A DNA stretch of 64,000 bases from Rhodococcus sp. SGAir0479 (lineage in GTDB: Bacteria; Actinomycetota; Actinomycetes; Mycobacteriales; Mycobacteriaceae), in the NCBI RefSeq assembly GCF_005484805.1, contig NZ_CP039432.1, forward strand, positions 3,348,001 to 3,412,000, read 5' to 3'. Positions 61,701 through 64,000 of this stretch are shown in pieces. The notes below the pieces were generated by a model. The model was not told the DNA's origin and ran no database searches. It was given only the letters and a program-made list of their open reading frames with translations. Position 1 is the first letter of the stretch. The number at the start of each line of letters is the position of its first letter. A program made the position numbers and the translations under genes.

Positions 61701-64000
61701 GTTCGGGCAGCCCGTCCAGGGTGTCGACCCACGCCTGCAGGTCGTCCTCGGCCCCGTCGGTCTGCCACGCCGCGTAGTCCACGTACTGCACGGGCAGCGC
61801 GTCCCACTGCGGCGCCCGGCCGGCCAGCCGGGACCGGTACGCGTCCGCGGTGTCGCGCACCATCGGCGTGAGGGACCATTCGTCGGCCGCGATGTGGTGC
61901 ACCACCAGCACCAGCGCGTGGGTGCGGGCACCGGTTCGGTACAGGCGCACCCGCACCGGCGGCTCGGTCTCGAGCACGAACGGCGTCTCGGCGAACGCGC
62001 GCACGTAGTCGTCCAGCGCGGTCGCGGGCACCGCGATCGGTGTCAGGTCCAGCTCCGGCACCGGGCCGACGACCTGGACGGGTCCGGACTCGTCGGACGG
62101 GTAGACGGTGCGCAGCGTCCGGTGCCGGGCCAGCACGTCACCCAGCGCGGCTTCGAGGGCCGCGACGTCGATGTCGCCGCGCAGCCGCACCACGAACGGC
62201 AGGTTGTGGGTGCTCTCCTCGGGCGCGAATCGGTACAGGAACCACAGCCGCCGCTGGGCGGGCGAGAGCGGGCCCCGCTCGCGGGCACCGTCGGACGCCG
62301 GTAGTGGGCGGCTGGGGCGCGGCCCGCCGATGCGTTCCTCGACCACTCGGGCCAGGTCCTCGACGACGGCGGATTCGAACACGTCGCGGACGCTGACGTC
62401 GGCGCCGGTGAGCGCGGAGATCCGGCCCGCCAGCTGCGTCGCGAGCAGCGAGTTGCCGCCCAGGTCGAAGAAGTCGTCGTCCGAGCCGATGCCGCGGATC
62501 CCCAGCAGTTCCCGGTAGGCGTCGGCCACCACGTCGTCCAGTGGCCCGCGCGGGGCGCCGGTGCGCCGGTCGGCGGGTGCGGCGGCGGGCAGCGCCGCCA
62601 CGTCGAGCTTGCCGTTGGCGGTTCGCGGCAGCTGCGGCACCTCGACGACGACGGCGGGCACCAGGTAGTCGGGCAGCACGCGGCGCAGGTCGCGGATCAG
62701 CCGGGTGGGATCGACTGCGGTCGAGCCGGGTTCGCGCACGACGTATGCCACCAGCCGGTCGTCGCGGCCCAGCACGGCGGCGGCCGCGATGCCGGGTTGC
62801 CGGGTGAGCGCGGTGCGCACCTCGCCGGGCTCGATGCGGTGCCCGCGCAGCTGCAGCTGGTCGTCGGAGCGGCCGCGGTACTCGAGGCTGCCGTCGCCCC
62901 GCAGCCGCGCCCGGTCGCCGGTGCGGTAGACGATGTCCCCGTTGGGGGCCGCGACGAACCGCTGCGCGGTGAGGTCCGGTCGGCCGCGGTAGCCGCGCGC
63001 CACCTGGGTGCCGCCGACGTAGATCTCGCCCACCACGCCGGGCAGCACCGGGCGCAGCGCCCGATCGAGCAGGTACAGCCGCACACCGGGCAGCGGGACG
63101 CCGATGTCGTTGCCGCCGTCCGCGTTCGACGCGACGTCCGCGCGAGTGAGGTGCACGGTGGTCTCGGTGATGCCGTACATGTTGACGGCCGTCACCTGCG
63201 GATGCCGGTCCAGCCAACCCCGCACCCGGGTGGCGTCGAGCGCCTCGCCGCCGAAGATCAACGCGCGCACCGCGAGGTCGGCGGGCTCGCCGTCCACGTC
63301 GGCCAGCTGCCCGAACGCGGTGGGCGTCTGGTTGAGCACGGTGACACGCTCGCGGACGAGCAGGGCGCGGAAGTCGGCGGGGCTGCGGGCCTCGGTGTGC
63401 TCCACCACCACGATCCGGCCGCCCGTGGTGAGCGGTCCCCAGATCTCCCACACCGAGAAGTCGAACGCCGGCGAGTGGAACATCGTCCACGCGTCGTCGG
63501 CCCCGAAGTCGAAGCTCTCGCGCGTGTTCGCCAGCAGCGCGCTGAGATTCGCGTGCGTCACCACCACGCCCTTGGGGGCGCCGGTGGAGCCGCTGGTGTA
63601 GATCACGTAGGCGGCCTGCGCGGGGTGCACGGCGGCGTCCGGGACCGCGTCGCCGGCGGCTGGCAGGGCGTCGATCGGGACCGTCGGGACCGGGGCGGTG
63701 AACCCGTCGCGGCACACGACGCACACCGGGCGGGCCTCGTCGAGCAGCGCGGTGAGGCGGTCGGCCGGCTGGGTGACGTCGAGCGGCAGGTACGCGGCGC
63801 CGGTGCGGACGACGGCGAGCATCGCCGCCACCAGGTCCGCCGACCGCGGCAGCGCGATCGCGACCACGTCCTCGGCGCCCACGCCGCGCTCGGCCAGGAC
63901 GGCGGCGAGCGCGCGGGAGCGGGCGCCCAGCTCGGCGTAGGTGAGGCGCTGCTCCCCCGCGACGACGGCCACGGCGTCGGGCCGCTCGTGCACGTGCCGG
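52780..64000 (-). CDS. Giant non-ribosomal peptide synthetase, C-terminal four modules plus thioesterase (partial)
   Basis: About 3,737 visible residues; the 5' end lies beyond the window, because the reading frame enters inside an adenylation domain. Visible order: A1-T1, C-A2-T2, C-A3-T3, C-A4-T4, TE. Carrier-site serines are in GGNSL (about 516), GGDSL (1537), GGHSL (2464) and GGTSM (3463). Condensation motifs are HHIAADE (about 701), DHLVADG (1694; first His replaced) and HHIAFDG (2641). The thioesterase has GWSLGG (about 3588), LDSHPSD and CRHSDM. No epimerisation, methylation or cyclisation domain is seen. The A1 pocket residues, read by eye as DFWNIGMVH, match the threonine code; A2 reads DALCMGGVF (Val-like), A3 DALLAGAVV (near a Tyr code), A4 DAFNVAGVG (no match). 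Product unknown. Confidence 0.95.
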   Translation of the reverse strand, partial: RHVHERPDAVAVVAGEQRLTYAELGARSRALAAVLAERGVGAEDVVAIALPRSADLVAAMLAVVRTGAAYLPLDVTQPADRLTALLDEARPVCVVCRDGFTAPVPTVPIDALPAAGDAVPDAAVHPAQAAYVIYTSGSTGAPKGVVVTHANLSALLANTRESFDFGADDAWTMFHSPAFDFSVWEIWGPLTTGGRIVVVEHTEARSPADFRALLVRERVTVLNQTPTAFGQLADVDGEPADLAVRALIFGGEALDATRVRGWLDRHPQVTAVNMYGITETTVHLTRADVASNADGGNDIGVPLPGVRLYLLDRALRPVLPGVVGEIYVGGTQVARGYRGRPDLTAQRFVAAPNGDIVYRTGDRARLRGDGSLEYRGRSDDQLQLRGHRIEPGEVRTALTRQPGIAAAAVLGRDDRLVAYVVREPGSTAVDPTRLIRDLRRVLPDYLVPAVVVEVPQLPRTANGKLDVAALPAAAPADRRTGAPRGPLDDVVADAYRELLGIRGIGSDDDFFDLGGNSLLATQLAGRISALTGADVSVRDVFESAVVEDLARVVEERIGGPRPSRPLPASDGARERGPLSPAQRRLWFLYRFAPEESTHNLPFVVRLRGDIDVAALEAALGDVLARHRTLRTVYPSDESGPVQVVGPVPELDLTPIAVPATALDDYVRAFAETPFVLETEPPVRVRLYRTGARTHALVLVVHHIAADEWSLTPMVRDTADAYRSRLAGRAPQWDALPVQYVDYAAWQTDGAEDDLQAWVDTLDGLPEQSTLPHDHPRPATGTGHADTVRIRLDASQIGAVREAARRGRATTFMVLHAVLAAVLSRHNGSDDIPIGTVVAGRGDPRLDDVVGMFASTLVLRTRVAPDATFADLLAHVREQDLAAYTHARTPFETIVERLAPVRDASHHPLFQVALSMRRPTLPPLELPGLEVSAAAAPLDAMPFDLQLTVTETGDAVDLEFAYRSELYEAATVTAFASRFARFLDAAVQHPDTEVGRIDLLTSAEHRALVPARGAASTPAALWSLLAAGARLGGDGPAVTAGPDTLGYPELVARAEALATTLRAHGAVPGTTVACALPRSLHSVVAMWAIARTGAAPVMLDPAHPAPRLDGMLAASGAVLGVSSAERLGDLPPRTRWIDVESGAESVDLPEPVVRDDHPAYVVFTSGTTGVPKGIVLTARGLGALAQDLREVFAAAPASRMLALASPGFDAALLELLVAAGAGGCLVVAPENTYGGEELAGFLERERITHACMTPSALATVPARPLPDLAALMLGGERVAPELVERWAPGRRLYNGYGPAESTVFATYSQPLRPGRPATIGGPARGIEVRVLDARLHPVPTGVTGELYLAGDRIAAGYVGEPARTAERFVAGPDGNRWYRTGDLARWLDADEGRVLEFQGRNDTQVKVRGIRIEPGEIDAVLARRPDVDRAVTVVRTGASGAAVLASYVVPAAGVAALDTADLRRALTERLPSYMVPSAITAVPALPLTPNGKIDTRALPAPDAGVRARPVTGTEELVADVFAAVLGHDVGRTDDFFATGGDSLLATTLVARLRERTGVDVPLRLLFAEPTVAGLAAALADGDPAARGRGPVAGTRPARIPLSRAQNRLWALRRTGSGDSYRLHAQVELTGPLDVDALHAAVADVVARHDVLRSRVETDADGPYVVIDADRSDAFVTQVHSPAPDRHVLDVSIDHLVADGGSVGVLVHDLAVAYAARAAGAAPQWPPLPLQYPDFAVWDHTRDVPADALAHWRRELADVDAAVLPTDRDAAPGAAATVEFTIAPDTARALAEVAHTHRATEFMAAHAVLAALLARLSAHDDVTIATVVSGRRFPDLEPLVGLFLDTLVLRARVEPDMPLSGLLAQVRDFDVAAFDHASVPVEQILPLVGGRMPQVALAFQDFTPPVLRAGELEVRAREIDDTTARFDLQVTLSRAADGGLDGVLSYDTARFDAATAAGLSEQFAAALGAVATDPQLSVQELPLAVATVRGFETDTAPRPLPELLRATAAAHPDRVAVIDGAAQLTYRELDAQSDALAAQLIRDHGYGTDDVVALAPARSLDRIRMLWAVTKTGAAFGARTVRAAAAGTARTGPVDALAYVITTSGSTGTPKTVAVTHRGLAALAAEARRRYRVAAGDRVLHGYDPAFDAAVLEILLAHTSGAALVVAPPDVFAGPRLHTLLREHAVTHFLSTPAVLATVDHTGLDALRVVASGGEALAPQVADRWRRGRLMIDAYGPTEATVVATVTEVDGRPGLGDPIPGNTVRVLDDRLRPVPVGGVGELYLSGVGLARGYLGAPALTAASFVAAPDGARMYRTGDRVRVHADGRLLFLGRTDRQVKVRGVRVEPGHVEAVLARRPGVEQAAVIVWHGTLVAFVTGTEVDVPALLATVAAELPAAAVPARVVVLGALPTTANGKIDADALAVLAADSAPRTARTLTAREQQVADVVGDVLGFAVDIDASFLAAGGHSLAAVEVAARLSAALARDIAPRTVFEAPTLAALAAATTPAASSEVALAPSTDTVAPIAPAQRRLWLLHQADPTHTAYSMPIVLRLTGDVDGPALTAAFRDVVTRHEALRTIYPDADTQRVVPAADVDFELDTAGGDAFDGRIAALLVRPLELTTRPPVRGGLFRADDGGWVLVVVAHHIAFDGASVAPLLADLAVAYAARTAGTAPRWEPLALQYRDFARWQVARLGDPADPNSLGGRQLAFWQRALAGLPEAPLPLPTDRPRPARPSHRGDAVDTALPAATHAALAAFARAHDVTVFMVLHAALAALLARYSGRNDIAVGTVAAGRPDPRLQSIVGMFVGTLVLRVGVDTTEPFTGLLRRARATQLDAFAHADVPFDDVVAHVAPTRDPAFHPLFQVLLAHSAGAAPVPALPGIRIDEGSAADPAAQFDLAFDVREELGNNGIGVRLVYATDLFDRATAAQLLGDWSALLDAVVADPAAAVGDLPLAAPAPEPAPAPAPRTLATILADTVAAHPDRVALRAGSDQWTYAELDAVAAERADRLRVSGIGPGDVVPVDAVRGPDWVIDVWAVTRTGAAWVPVDPKLPDERKTLLANLSETAVARPLAASGAVDELAYVLFTSGSTGLPKGVEVTHRGLEALVDLQRRRLGITAESRVLQAASPTFDAAVFEMLAAHAHGGTLVCAPEYAYAGDDLASLLNEHAITHVNLTPTVLGTLDPAALPGPLTVVAAGEVLPVPLARAWADHHLHNGYGPTEVTVGATCSGPLSAGDVTIGVPLAGVGTAVLDARLHPVPVGVVGELYLVGSGLARGYRGQPALTAARFVAGPGGARLYRTGDLVRRRRDGALEYVGRSDDQVQIHGVRVEPGEIDAVFGAEPEVRASVTVARRGGDAEPVLVTYVQPAPGRDPDPARLRERAARLLPRHLVPAAVQVVDSLPRTESGKIDRAALPEPAVDDGSVQGTPPRTALERQIAAVVAEVTGHADVPREAGFFELGGTSMGAVRVAARLREELGRDVALEWLFTEPTVAGLARRIERGDDAADPLATLIRLNRPAAPAGPPLFCIHPVSGLAWGYAGLAEHLGDRPLYGLQATGGAPTGTITDLAREYVAQIRAVQPDGPYHLLGWSLGGNVAHEMAVQLEAAGTDVASLVLLDSHPSDLVPAGTGAAWDDHADERLDSDLGALASSEIRRVLEIGEKLEAAASVHRPGTHRGDALVFIAAHEDEVRRRNVSGWSRIVSGRVTTIEVPCRHSDMIEPDALARIASVLVDSTGEIV

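Noticed and set aside
63991-63993. GTG at the right edge as NRPS start
   Set aside because: It falls within an adenylation domain, so it is an internal valine codon; the true start is outside the window.

Overview
The window is about 70% GC actinobacterial DNA that looks chromosomal and most like Rhodococcus or a close mycolic-acid relative (inference). The reasons are gene content and order: dnaK-grpE-dnaJ-hspR, an iniBAC-type dynamin operon, an IniR-type ATPase regulator, a large membrane Fe-S reductase and an alanine/aspartate aminotransferase occur in the same neighbourhood as Mycobacterium tuberculosis Rv0337c-Rv0353, with extra genes inserted. Many genes also appear leaderless, with a -10 box 6-7 nt before the start codon. 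No rRNA, tRNA, CRISPR array or insertion-sequence transposase was recognised.

Layout. (1) 1-7885 is a catabolic island: two mycofactocin-type short-chain dehydrogenases on the minus strand (one cut by the window edge), and opposite them a KshA-type Rieske oxygenase, a flavin-dependent hydroxylase of the HsaA type and an extradiol dioxygenase. IclR and PadR regulators, a small cysteine-containing protein and an F420-type oxidoreductase follow. The set suggests attack on steroid-like or other polycyclic/aromatic rings. One inverted repeat, CCTCCC-N7-GGGAGG, lies in both divergent promoter regions. (2) 7972-12632 is a branched-chain-type ABC importer in which the LivM permease and LivG ATPase are fused. 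(3) 13073-13936 is a DUF559/AbiEi-like nuclease-fold gene with a long palindrome on each side. (4) 14010-18067 is hspR-dnaJ-grpE-dnaK (minus strand) with two HspR operators around a sigma-A-like promoter. (5) 18320-24452 holds a membrane protein/FAD oxidoreductase pair, a LysR/serine beta-lactamase-like pair and a divergent penicillin-binding lipoprotein. (6) 24468-35064 is the envelope-stress block: iniC, iniA and a giant 847-residue iniB on the minus strand, divergent from a membrane-anchored Hsp70-like protein and the IniR/LuxR-type ATPase. (7) 35178-38803 has two paralogous secreted S1 proteases and a secreted protein. (8) 39303-42596 is the Fe-S reductase with a lysine/alanine/proline repeat tail. 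(9) 42665-43867 is a second DUF559-like gene, again with a related palindromic array on each side. (10) 43873-51147 contains an S9 peptidase, a PPOX-like protein, a tiny secreted peptide, the aminotransferase, a 6C RNA, a YibE/F protein, a second Hsp70-like membrane protein and a low-molecular-weight tyrosine phosphatase. (11) 51264-52724 is a BY-type tyrosine kinase/chain-length protein, and 52780 to the end is the C-terminal part of a giant NRPS with four visible modules and a thioesterase.

The most unusual signal is the repeated architecture of palindrome, about 100 nt, DUF559 gene, palindrome at the stop codon. It occurs twice with two unrelated palindrome families, plus a solo palindrome at 7896-7958. 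Second is the ini locus, in which an oversized low-complexity IniB sits beside dynamins and an actin-fold ATPase.
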